From Bimuria novae-zelandiae CBS 107.79 (taxonomy: Eukaryota; Ascomycota; Dothideomycetes; Pleosporales; Didymosphaeriaceae), in NCBI GenBank assembly GCA_010015655.1, contig ML976673.1:144108-208107 (forward strand): a stretch of 64,000 nucleotides of DNA, written 5' to 3'. The first letter of the stretch is position 1; every line of letters begins with the position of its first letter. The notes beneath the pieces are model-generated. The model was given only the letters and a program-made list of their open reading frames with translations. It was not told the DNA's origin and did not search any database. This document shows, piece by piece, positions 24,487-35,500 of the stretch. The position numbers and the translations under genes are program-made.

Positions 24487-26333
24487 ACGTGGTTCACCAC
24501 CGAGCGGGCCAACCCCACCAAGCGGGCCAACTTTGCTAAATACAGCCCACCTCTAGCTTATACTATAATGCTATTATAATATAACGCGTAATAACCTTAT
24601 ACTAAAAGCGCACTATAGCTTACTATTTAAACTATAATTAAAAATCGCGATAAGAGTAAAAAACGCGTTATTATAGCCTTTAGCGTGCCTTAAATAATAG
24701 TATAGTAATAACGCTAAGGAGCCCTCTCTTAAAGCAATTATAAGCCTAACTTAAAGAAGCTAACTAAGCTAAAGGAGAAGACTCTAGTCTAACGTATACT
24801 TAAGCTTAACTAGCGAGGAATAGGTGCAATAAGGGATATAGTCTAAGATATAGCTAATAATCTACTTATTAAGTGTAGTAGAGAGCCTATTAGTAAGCAC
24901 TAGGTAAATAGGCTTAAGACGTGTACGCTAGAAATTAAGCTTTAAAAAAGCTATCTATATAATTATTAGTAAGCCCTAAACGAAGATCTACGCGTTATAA
25001 CGCCCTAGTTTAAGCTAGTTACTAATACTAAGGCTAAGTACGGTATCGCTAATAACAATACGTACAACTTTAACAAGACAGGTTTTATAATAGGGGTAAT
25101 ACAGGGTTAGATAGTCTTTATAGGCTCTAAGAAGCGAAGCAACCTAAAGAAGATTTAACTTAGTAATTATAAGTAGGTTACTAATATCTAAAGAGTTAGC
25201 GCTAAAGGCTAGGCTTTTTTACCCTTTCTTATCTTCCTTAGTAAGGTCCTAATTACGTCCTAGTTCTATAATCTACTTTAAGACTAGGTTATTAAAGTTA
25301 GTCCTAATAGCTAGACATTAAACAAGCTTAGTCTTACCTAGCTAAGGTACTTTAATACCTATACTAAGGCGCGTAGTGTGGGTGCACACTAGCTACTAAT
25401 TATAAATAGTTATAAGAGCTACTACTTACACAAATTCCATAAATATTATAAGGAAGAGAAGATTATTATTTTCTATATACCTCTATACTTATTACACCTC
25501 TTGCAGCCACTTAATGTAGGTTATTTTTCGCCTTTAAAGCGGGCGTATAGTAATGAGATTAGTAGCTTGGCACGGTATAGCACTAAGCAGATTAAGAAGG
25601 AGGCCTTTCTACTAGCCTTTAAAGTAGCTTTTAAGAAGGTAATAACAAAGGCGAACATCTGCGCAGGCTTTAGAGGCGCTGGATTAGTCCCACACGACCT
25701 AGAGGCGGTGTTATTAAGACTTAATATAGTTCTTTGTACGCTAGCTCCACCTAACGCAAAGGACACCCTATAAGAATTAAAAACACTAAGTAACCTCTAC
25801 AAAATAAAGGCTTAGTTAACGCTAGTTCGTGAGCGTGTATAAAAGTATAAAGATTTACTAGTTTTTCTACTTCTTAGAGCTATTAAGCAGCTTAATAAAG
25901 GTGTTGTATTAATAGGGCATAAAGCAGTATTAATATAATAAGAAATAGTAAGACTTCGCAAGATAGTAGAGATAGTAATAGAAGTAAAGAGTTAAAAGAG
26001 GAAGTATATTTAGGCAGCTAAGACACTTATAGTAAGAGAGGTAGTTAATTTAATAGCTAAAAAGGATAGTAGTAGGCAAAAGGAGGGTAAAGAGTCTGCA
26101 AAGAGGGTGCGTGGGCAGAGGCGCTGCGGACGTTGTGGTAAAGCTAGCCATAACGCTCGCACCTGCGCAGTAGAAATTATAGATATATCTAATAGTAATA
26201 AGTCTAAACAGTATTTCTATATTCTGTAAATTATAATAAATTATAGTAGTGTTGTAGGAGGCGCTTCGCAATAGACTAACTTTTAAAAAGTGGCCCGCTC
26301 GGTGGGGTTGGCCCGCTTAGTGGTGAACCACGT
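24487..26333 (+). mobile_element. Fot1/pogo-like DNA transposon with TA target duplication
   Basis: An 1847-bp element bounded by TA dinucleotides (24485-24486 and 26334-26335). Terminal inverted repeats are about 45 bp (24487-24534 and 26286-26333), starting ACGTGGTTCACCAC. They contain two copies of AGCGGGCCAA and differ at only a few positions, mainly transitions. Size, TA duplication and DDE protein fit the Fot1/pogo branch of Tc1/mariner. It sits inside older RIP-mutated sequence, so it is probably a later, nested insertion. Confidence 0.9.
24700..26230 (+). pseudogene. Degenerate Fot1-type transposase
   Basis: Legible order: helix-turn-helix-like N-terminus with stops (LTKLEE..., about 24760-24850), then a KAKYGIANNNTYNFNKTGF segment near 25020-25090 (the first DDE region, normally NFDETGF). 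Next come FIGSKKRN and a degraded second DDE region. The best preserved part, an intact 90-codon frame at 25501-25773, reads LQPLNVGYFSPLKRAY...ICAGFRGAGLVPHDLEAVL, diagnostic of this family. A CCHC zinc knuckle (CGRCGKASHNARTC) at about 26125-26170 is also intact, as in some Fot1-type transposases. Stops elsewhere make it non-functional. GC is higher in the preserved blocks than in the rest of the island. Confidence 0.85.
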
Positions 26334-26335
26334 TA

Positions 26336-29300
26336 CTCCCTAAGTATGCTAAGGTATACATAATAATTACTTAAAAGTGAAAAGAAATAGACTTTAGTAT
26401 AACTAAGTATACTAATTAAGTTAATCTCTTAAAATATATTACTACTATTATAATTAACCCCTTAATTATAAGCTTAGCGGAAGTATCTAGAATTTACTTT
26501 ATTATAAACTTTAATACTTACCGTTTTTTGTAAGCATTATTTTTCTTAATAGTAAAGCTATATACTTAATAAATAACATATTAATACTCGTGCTAGATAT
26601 TTTTAAAAAATATAGAAAAAAATATAAAATGGTTAAAGATAGTATATCTTCCTATTTAATATTTAAAAAGGTACTAGAGTAATTAAGACGCTTTTTAAAA
26701 GATGAAATAAAATACGTGCTAACCTTACGCTCTTAAATGTTATAGTTGTAAAAAACATCTATACAAATATTATTTCTAAAGCTTATTTACGTAAGAAGGA
26801 CGTTTAGTATCTTAGTTTTAATAATATACTTTATATATAAATACTTAAGTATAGTATTATACTATCCACGCTCTATCACGAGCATAATCTTACTTTTATT
26901 AATTGTAAGCTTTTTAATTATTATATTATAATTATAAGCGTACTTTTTACTTATTAGAAAATTATTAGCTCTTCCGTTACGTACCTTAAAATAGACACTT
27001 TAAAATTTTAGCACTAAATAGTAGGCTACCTTAAAAGAGATACTTTAAAAGTTCTTATTAAAAGAGTAAGAAACGTGAAAATATAGGGTATTTTAAGATA
27101 ATAATATAAGCACTGCGCTATTACACACGCGTCTTAGGTAGTATCTAGCAAGCTAAAGAAGCGCTTGCCACGACTATACGTTTAAATTTCTTAAGATCTA
27201 TTTAACTATTTATTAGGAAGGCTTAGAGAGCACTAGGTAATAATTCTAAAGTATAACTATAGTAAAAAGCTACATGCGTTTTGCTTATATTATAAGCCTA
27301 CTACGTAGATTCTTAATATCTAAAAAAAAAGCTGTACTAAGCGTATTTAAACGCGCTATAAACTTAACATTTTTTTTTAAATAATAATATAGTAATATAA
27401 CTTCTAAAAGGCAAAAGGGACTTTAAAATATAATCTAAGGAATATAGTATTAAGGTAAAAATAACATCTTTATTTACTTATAAGCCTAATAGTAGAGTAT
27501 AACGCGCTAGGTAGGAAGTAATTATATAAGTATTAAAAATAAACCTTTCTATAAACCTGCCTAATAAGTTATAGGCTAAAATTATGAACGAGATAACTTA
27601 TCTTATTAATATAAGCTTTACTTTTCTATAAAAAATACGCTTACTAAATAAAGCACTAAATTTTTAGTTTATTTAATATTTTAAACAATAGTAGCCTAAG
27701 CGTATAAGAAGTACTTTAGCTAAATTGAAGCTAAATTAAAGTGGTGTTTACGCGTATAGCTATCGCGTAGACCCTTTAAATAAGGACTAAGTGGCTAGTT
27801 ATTATAGGTGCGACTTTAAAATAAAGCTAAAGGGCTATATTAAATACATGGTAGGCTATAGAGCTACTTATATTTATACAATATAAGTACTAGTGCTTAA
27901 CTAAGTTACTATTACGCGTAATATAATATTTAATAAATATTATATTTATTAAGTAGAGGAAGATCTAATAATTATATAAAAATAAGTAATAAAGCTTACT
28001 AATATTTTTTATAAAGGTAAGTTAATTAATTTTAAAATAAATTTTAAGGATCTTCTTAAGTATTTTAGCATGTAACCTAATTAGTAAATAAATAAATAAA
28101 TAAAAAACCCCTTTTAAGCACTAGCTTAAAAGCATAGCTAATTAAAAAAAAAAGTAGGTTATAGAATAGCTTACTAAAGTAAAGCTTAATTAATTAGGTA
28201 AGAGGCGTACAAGCTAGTAGATAAGCTAATAAGTAGCTAAGAATTTTTATATAGCGCCTTAATTACTTAGGCCTTATAACACTAAAATATACGCCTGCTC
28301 CTATATATTAGCGCGATAATAATTATACTAGTAGCCTATGGAAAGTGTACTCTACTAGTAGAGCAGGCCTGCCAGGATTAAGGCAAATAATCTAATAATA
28401 AGAGCTACTAAGCTTTGTGGATGCCTCTCGAAGCGGTATACGAGATTCTAAGGTACCAAATAAAGTAGAACTATCACACCCTATACGAAGACAATACGAG
28501 CGCTAGGAATAGGGACCTACTACGCGTTTAAGCTATAAATAGCGTTACTAAAATCCTAATAATTATAGTACGCTAAGGGTTAATACAGGAAATAATAATA
28601 TATTTATAATAATTATCAGCCTAGTAGTTTAGCATTTAAATAAGTTATAGTTTCGTTTCTTATACGCCTTTCTCTCTAGTATTATAGAAGACTAAGGAGC
28701 TTATAGGGAGCTTACTATAATTAATACTATAGTGTAGGCTACCTTACTAACTAAGGTAATAAAGCTAAAATTAAGAGCTTACTTTTATATAGGCAAGCTC
28801 TCTTCTTTATTTATAATATAAAAAAAGCGTATCTTACATCAGCCTCAGGAGCTCATTATTAATACTACTTTTAAAAAAATTTATAACGCTATTAAAAAAC
28901 TAAATTTAAGAAAAGATTTTAAATAACTTATTAAAAGAGCGTCCAATCCTACTAAAGTAGATTTTTACTTATAAGTTTAATAAGAATGGCTTCTTTATAA
29001 AGTATTAAACTTAAATAGTTATAAAAGGCCACTTAGAGTAAATTTACTAAATTTCTATTATATATGCCGTCCGCTTACAGTAAGGTCCTTTCAAAATATA
29101 ATTATAATTATGGTAGAATTTAACTTAAAAATATTATAATATACTATTATAGGAGCTTTCTTAAACGCTTTAATTAGTAAAAGTAATTTAGTGTTTTATA
29201 AGCTACTAGATAGCTTTAAAAAGCCTAAGGTGTATATAAAGTTTAAATAAGCGCTATATAGACCAAGAGACTTATTAATACTATAGTATAAGAAGTTCTC

Positions 29301-30400
29301 AAGTACCGTAGTAGAAGCTAGCTTTACTTCTTCTAAAGAAGAACTTTATTTATCCTTTATTAAAGAGCGAAAGATTTTTATACTATTTTATAAAAATAAT
29401 ATCCTTCTTCTCTATTATTAAGATTATAAGAAAGAAGCCCTTAAGCTTATTAAATATAATAAGAATAAATATAATCTTAAGGACCGCGATATAGTAAAGT
29501 AGTTTTTAGAGATTTATGTAATTAAGGATAAAGCTACTCAAATAATTATCCAAGTCTATAATACGTATATTAGAAAATTTACAAAAAAATCTAAACTAAA
29601 AAGCACGACGCGCTTTTTAAAAATACTACTATTATTAGTAAAGCTTATAAATATTAATGGTATAAAATAAGAAGTTAAAGTATACTAAAAGCGTATACGC
29701 TTAGTGCTTTATATAGTAATTATACTATGCCTAGATGTTACTTTTACTATTATAATGCTCTTATATTTTCTAACGAACCTAAGCAAAGCTTATTTTAAGG
29801 TAGTTAAGTGCCTAATTATCTTCCTGTTTAATTCACACTAGGAAGTAATCTATTATAGAGCCATACAAATCCTAGAGCTTTTAATATATAGTAACGTATT
29901 ATATATAAATAATCCAGAAACTTAGCAGTTATTCTATAGCTATATTTTAATACCCTTTAGGGGTATAATAGTACAGAAGGCCGCTTGCTAGCCCACTATA
30001 ATAATATCTACTACTAAAGCTAAGCTAATTACGCTTAAGCATATAGGTAAAGAAGTAATAGCTTTAAAAAAGATTTTTTTTCCTAAGCTATTATTAGACC
30101 TAAGTAATGTTTAGAAGATCTATTATAATCATAAATAAATGATTAGACTAGTATCAGGCATAAATAAGAGGATTATAACTAGCCTATGCTATATTAATAT
30201 AAAAAATATATAGCTACGCTAGGAGTACGTAAAAGGCTCTTTTAAAGTAGAAAATCTTAAGATAAGTAACATGCCTGCAGATAGGTTAATTAAAACTGTT
30301 TTAAAATAATAGTTTAACTGTTTTAAATAATAGCTAAACTTTAAGAGTATAGAAAGGTAAATTATGAAGTATAGATATTAATAGCGTAGAGCGCTAAAAT
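26336..30400 (+). mobile_element. Ty1/copia retrotransposon relic
   Basis: RIP-like degraded, plus strand. Reverse transcriptase is legible at about 29110-29610: MVEFNLKILQYTIIGAFLNALI, FKKPKVYIKFK, YKKFSSTVVEASFTSSKEELYLSFI and KEALKLIKYNKNKYNLKDRDIVK, followed by YVIKDKATQIII. Copia-type RNase H follows, with STTKAKLITLKHIGKEVIALKK at about 30005-30075 and the terminal NMPADRLIKTVLK at about 30270-30310. Gag and integrase should lie at about 26.4-28.9 kb but are too eroded to mark. I could not define LTRs, so the limits are approximate. Confidence 0.75.
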
Positions 30401-32040
30401 GCTAAATAAAATTCTTAACTAGTATTATTGATACTACTACTATTAACCTTGTTAATTATAAGCTTTATAAGCTACTTAAATTGCTTTACAGTATAAGCGC
30501 GCCTCTTAAAAATAGATAGTTTAATAATATTATTATTAGTAAGCTCCTCCTCCTTCTTATGACTATTATATAGATTAAGTATTATCCTTATAGCAGCACG
30601 CGCCTTCTTTAGCTTATATCTTTATAAGTAATTAGTATAAGAATTAAATAGAGCTTAGAAAGATATATTCTTTTAAGTTCTAGTCCTAGAAGAGAGCAAG
30701 AAAGTAAGCTATAATAAGCTTATAAGTAAAAGGGCTACTTTAAATAAGCAAAATTATAGAGTAGAGTAGTAAAATGTTTATACTAAATAGTAAAAGTCGT
30801 TAAAGCTATAGCGCTAATAGTAACTAGTCTTTATAGCACGCTTATAGTATTTATTATTAAAATAACTTTTAGGCATACTTTTAATATAGCTAAGATAAAA
30901 CTTATTACGTAACTCTTTTATAACTACTATAATTAGATATAGCGTAAAGATCTTCTAAGTTATATTACTTTTAAAATCGCGATTAAGAATAGCTAGCTTA
31001 GACTTAAGATTAGGCATAAATTTAACTTTACTATCCTACTTAGTATTACTAAAAGATAAAGTCGCGTAAGTAGGCACTCTAAATAGCTTATTATACTTCT
31101 TAAAAGCATTAATTAAAGTTATAGGAATAGTCATTTCTTAAAGCGTAAGATAATTCTTTATAGCGTGCGTGCGTAGTACTAACTTATCTAGAAATCTTCT
31201 TTATAAAGTTTTCTTAGTAAAGCTAGACTATAAAGTGCGTTAGCGAATTACTAAAAATAATAAAGAGTAAAAAGTTTTAAAACTTAAATATTATAAAAGT
31301 AGGGTACTATAATAGCGTAGCGCTACTATTGTACTAAGATCTAAAAACTTACTATAATAATAGCTAAGTAGGAGCTTATTTTAAATATATTAAAAAAGGT
31401 TAGTACGCGAGAGAGTGAAAAGTAGATAGTAAGGTAATATAAAAGTTTATTATGTAACTTAAAGGAAAAAAATAATGGAGGTGTAAGACTTTGTTTCTCG
31501 TGAGCGTAGGCAGCACGCAGGGGCCAACGCTAAGTAAGATTGCGCACTATTACTTAGTAGCGCGCTACTCTACTCTAATTAAATAGCGCTAGTTAATTGC
31601 GATATCGTGCTTAATTATAAGATACACTTAACTAAAATCTATAATTTTACAAAAAAAATAGCTTAAAAGCTTATAATTAGTATTTAAAAACCTACTAAGC
31701 CAGGGGATGTGTCGCGGAAATTATCCCTTATAGGTACCTTAATTAGAAAAATTAAGTAAAATAAGTAAATATAATAATAAATGCTTAGTATAAATACTAC
31801 TTTTATAGTAACTTTTATATATTACTAATTAATTAATTAGATTTCTAAACTATATACTATTCAGCTCGTTTTACCCTCCACAACTGTTATATAGAGTATA
31901 GATTTTAGTAGGGTCTTGGCAAAGTAACTAGCTCGCCCGTGTAGTATGTTACTACTAAAAGGTTTTATATATATATATATATATTAATAGTTCTAACTAT
32001 TTTTAATATCTACTTATTAAATTATCTTAATACTACTTCT
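30400..32040. repeat. Unassigned AT-rich relic, right end of island
   Basis: RIP-like composition, no domain legible on either strand. A slightly GC-richer patch at about 31480-31620 (GAGCGTAGGCAGCACGCAGG) may be a terminal repeat or spacer of another element. Confidence 0.5.
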
Positions 32041-32475
32041 ACGCTACCTGCTAGGTAACAGCGTGCGACACAACCTGCCTGAAGAGTGATCGATTGGTAG
32101 CCAGTAATGTGTATGCAGGGACCGTGCCCTGCTGCGGATATCTTGGCATCAGCGGAATCGTTTCAGCTCTTGGTCAGATGTTAGAAACAGCCAAGAAAGC
32201 GTAAGCCAACGCTGAATGGAGATTAATCACTAAGCATTCGCACAGGGTTCCTATTTTGAGCGGCCTTGTTAAGCACTAGCCATGGCACGTGCGTCCTTGA
32301 CCCGTCGCCGTGCACAATGCCCGCATTTGGGAATTTCGGGCTCAGGGGGCATATGCTCTAACTAAGACGGTTTGTGACTTTGTACGAAGTCCAGGGAGTG
32401 TCCCCAAAATCATCATGCGCCACAATCTTCAGCTAGGAGAACCGAACTTGATAACCTCCCTTCGGAGTAATCTTG
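32041..32475. other. Intergenic, upstream of secreted-protein gene
   Basis: Normal GC immediately after the island. Promoter region for the gene starting at 32541. No ORF of note. Confidence 0.5.
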
Positions 32476-32483
32476 TATATAAG
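32476..32483 (+). promoter_or_regulatory. TATA box of the 523-aa secreted protein gene
   Basis: TATATAAG lies 58 bp before the ATG at 32541, in the position expected for a fungal TATA element. Confidence 0.5.
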
Positions 32484-32540
32484 ACGTAAGGGTCAAGAAC
32501 TTACATAGGCCGGTTCATATTGCAATCTGGAGTTTTTGTC

Positions 32541-34227
32541 ATGGCTCAAACTACGACTATCCTTTTGTTTATTTTTTCATTCGCTCGCTTTGGCTTTGCT
32601 GGGCTTCCCGCGGGCCTCGATGGCGTCCTCCTACCTCGCGACGCATTTCCAGGTACCTCGGATCTTTTCCTAAGGGACTTTGAGGTTGTCCGATCTGAAG
32701 TCGATGGGGACGAGGATGTTGTGTATCTGCAACGCCGCGGGAATTCTCTAGCAGAACGTGCTCCCGGTGATTGTTCTGACTGCGGCACATATAGTCCGTG
32801 GCAATACACCCAGGAAGATTTGGCCGAACTTGCAGAGCAGGGAATTGTGCCTCCTTCGGTGGAAGAGGAGTTGGACGCAGTGCTACGGGAACGAAGTCTG
32901 CAAAAGCGTGGCAGGAAGACAAAGTCGGGCGCATGCAAAACTATATATTTGGACAACGACCTCGTCGGTTTGAATATTGAAAGTCCCCCTTACCCCGGCA
33001 ATAGCGATTACACCGGTACTAAGAAAGTAAGGCTCACAAGTTAGGCCACTTTTTCACTCTGCTAATTTCATTCTTCTTCCTCTTAGCCTACTGTCTTCGA
33101 TTTCTGGCCGTATGATGAGCCCGAGACACCATCGTACTGGGACTTGGAGCCCAGAGACCGTTTCCAGGAACGACCGGACAGTACGGATTCAAACGGCGTA
33201 AAAAAGAAAAACCGTGCAGTATCGGTTGAGCATGTTCTAGAATGGAACACCTTTCTCCAATTCATCGATTGCGGCGAGAGCGCCGAACGCTGCCTGCATA
33301 TGGCAAAATGGTTTGGCGAAGAACTTGACATTGACACAACACTTACTGTGCAAAAATATAATATGGATGGAACGAATAATGGAAACGCCGAGCAAAAACG
33401 GGTGCAACAGAGAACGAAGGGCATCGACTGGGTCACGGCGCAATACCCCGGGACTCAATCATCGAGCTACTACGAGCACGAGTTCGTGTGCCTCCATGAC
33501 GATGTCAACACCAGGAAGATGGCTGTGAGTTTGTCCCGTTGTTGCCACATGTGACCAACAGGAGTCTTAATGAACACAGGCTTGGGATGGAAAGGATATT
33601 GCCGATAAGAACGTCATGCAGGAGAACATTGACAACAAATTTCGTCGAGGCAAAGGCAAAGGGAGATTAATGAAGTCAGCCCCAGGGAAGAATCAGGGTC
33701 TGTGCGACGCTTCTAGAAAGCTGCGGGATATTCTGGGAGTTTATGAGTACCACAACCACCCACTGATCAAGAAGATCATGAAGGCGCAGGCCGATCGTAT
33801 CGGTGCCGCCTTGGAGTACGTGGAGCACCTCCTCGAAACAAGCGGGGATAAACCGCAGGGAACCACAGCCGACGTGCCCGTCGAGAAGGAATTCATGAAC
33901 AAAATGGATCCCGATCCGAAGAATTGGATGAAAGTGGCGGAGCAGTTTACGCGCATGTCGCAAGGCTCCTTGAAGACTCAGTGGGAGGCGTTCTTGACAA
34001 CGAAATGGACAGAGACCAAGAAAGCGTTGGAGGACTTCCTGGCCACATGGGAGCCGAAATTGAACGCAGCGAACCCGATCAAGCGCAGCATATTCGAGGA
34101 ACGCGGCGTTGGAGACACGTTTTCGGCGCAATGTAGCGAAGCTACGGTCACCTTGATGAACGACCGAAAAGATTTGTTGCAGGCCGCGATTGCGGCCAAG
34201 ACAACATGGACCAACTGGTTCGTTTAG
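32541..34227 (+). CDS. Secreted protein of unknown function, 523 aa
   Basis: Three exons: 32541-33026, 33087-33524 and 33580-34227; introns 60 and 55 bp, both phase 0. The signal peptide is MAQTTTILLFIFSFARFGFAG. Later dibasic sites (QRRG, LQKRGRK) suggest Kex2 processing of a propeptide around residues 65-130. The conserved-looking core has CKTIYLDNDLVGLNIESPPYPG, FDFWPYDEPETPSYWDLEPRDRF and VEHVLEWNTFLQFIDC. The (E)HVLEWxT motif is common in a group of secreted fungal proteins without known function. The C-terminal 215 aa are helical and Lys-rich. It is the first gene right of the transposon island and runs convergently into BUD13, with 238 bp between stop codons. Virulence or cell-wall roles would be guesses. 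Confidence 0.8.
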
Positions 34228-34465
34228 TTAGAGCGATAGTGTTGTGGGTGAATTTGAGGATAGGACCACCTTTAAACTTGTTATTACATCTTGAATGCAG
34301 ACAGGTGCCAGTAACGTGCACACGGGAAGATATATATAATTGGTATGCAGCTGTTCACTCTCACTCCGAGTATTTCCGTACACCTGCAATGCAAATTCCA
34401 ATGCCACGCTATGCAATAACCAAAAACAGTGAGCCAGAAACAAACAATTTGGCCTTTAAAGATGC

Positions 34466-35500
34466 CTACTCATCCATTTGCCACGCGTATTGCAGCTTCT
34501 CGATGTTGGACTTTCGGTTCCTGGCCTTGAACCATTCGCTTTCGAATCCATTTCCTCTGTCCACGCCGTCCCACCGGTGACCCGGACGAATGCCGTAGCG
34601 ATTCGGTTGGAAGGCGCCCTGGTATAGCGGCTTACCAGTAATACTGCGACCGGCTTTCTTCTTGCGTAAGAAACCAACAGCCGGATCATTCCACTTGGTC
34701 TGCTCTTTCAGTTCGTCGTTGAGTTCCGTATCATCCGCATACCGTGCGAGTGTCAGACCCTTTGCATCCTGCAGCTGCTGTTTCCGCTGAGCCGCTAGCG
34801 CGTTCTGCACATCTCCTCTCGCCGCCTTCTCCTTCTCCAGCTTCTTTCTCTCCTCCTCTTCGGCTTTCTTCCTCGCCTCGGCGCGCTTCATAGCAACGTT
34901 TATGATGCGCCCGCTGGCGTCGCGATAGATTGTCTCTCCGACACCGCCTTCCTTGGCCACCTCGGCCGCCTTTTTCTTCTCCTCGTCCTGCTTTTTCTTC
35001 ATCGCCGCGGCGACCTGCGCTGCCGTTTGTAGACCAGCTCTGACACCTGACTCCATGAAGACCCCCTCTGTATCCTCTATTGCCGGTGCTTCGTCTTCGT
35101 TCTCAGCGGCCTGCTTGCGATCGGAAGCGGCCGAGGCTATGATCGCGTCTGCTGCGGCTTCATCGGCGGCGATTTGCGCGGCGGTTGAGGGCGCGGCGAC
35201 GCCAACTGTTTTCCAAGCACCATCTTCAGCAGGTCTTGACTTCTTTTTGGACTTTTTGGAAGCGAGAGTCATTCCAGCTATATCCAAATTAGTGGTTTGT
35301 AAATTTTTGGTGCATAGTGAGAGAAATGTACCAATTGTCGGTGCATCGTCGTCCTCATCGTCCGCACCCTTATTCCAACCGGAAATATCATCGTCGTCAA
35401 TCTTGAGGCCCCCGTCCTTGTGCTTCCTTTTGCGCTTTTTCGACTTTTTGTCCGAGTCTGCTGTGAGGTAATTTTTTGCAAGGTAGTCGGCGAGAGACAT
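34466..35500 (-). CDS. BUD13: Pre-mRNA splicing factor Bud13/Cwc26 (RES complex)
   Basis: Two exons: 35500-35332 and 35277-34466; the protein is 326 aa. The 54-bp intron (35278-35331) has donor GTACAT, an ACTAAT branch site and acceptor ATAG. It is stop-free and a multiple of three, so the unspliced frame is open too. The start MSLADYLAKNYL is the family's conserved N-terminus; the frame extends upstream without an ATG. After a Lys-rich region and a coiled-coil Lys/Glu stretch (about residues 175-245) comes the conserved C-terminus: YADDTELNDELKEQTKWNDPAVGFL, GKPLYQGAFQPNRYGIRPGHRWDGVDRGNGFE and LQYAWQMDE. Bud13 with Snu17 and Pml1 forms the RES complex of the activated spliceosome and promotes splicing and nuclear retention of pre-mRNA. 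Confidence 0.95.
   Translation of the reverse strand: MSLADYLAKNYLTADSDKKSKKRKRKHKDGGLKIDDDDISGWNKGADDEDDDAPTIGTFLSLCTKNLQTTNLDIAGMTLASKKSKKKSRPAEDGAWKTVGVAAPSTAAQIAADEAAADAIIASAASDRKQAAENEDEAPAIEDTEGVFMESGVRAGLQTAAQVAAAMKKKQDEEKKKAAEVAKEGGVGETIYRDASGRIINVAMKRAEARKKAEEEERKKLEKEKAARGDVQNALAAQRKQQLQDAKGLTLARYADDTELNDELKEQTKWNDPAVGFLRKKKAGRSITGKPLYQGAFQPNRYGIRPGHRWDGVDRGNGFESEWFKARNRKSNIEKLQYAWQMDE

Larger units (their letters stand above)
15440..32040. repeat. RIP-like AT-rich transposon island
   Basis: About 16.6 kb with very high AT, TA everywhere and stop codons every few codons in every frame. Protein motifs of transposons remain legible through the stops, with TAA/TAG where Gln or Trp is expected. 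Both edges are abrupt: GC returns at about 15.44 kb and 32.04 kb. The pattern is what C-to-T mutation of repeats by RIP in ascomycetes produces; I did not compute indices. Sub-elements are listed separately. A run of TCGGCTGC-like short tandem units lies at about 15700-15760 and a (TA)n tract at about 31963-31988. Confidence 0.9.

Noticed and set aside
25521..25766. Minus-strand ORF of 81 codons inside the Fot1-like element
   Set aside because: Exact antisense of the recognisable transposase block on the plus strand.
15440..32040. CRISPR-like or other regularly spaced array in the AT-rich island
   Set aside because: Short repeats are irregular and explained by TA-rich decay; the genome is fungal.
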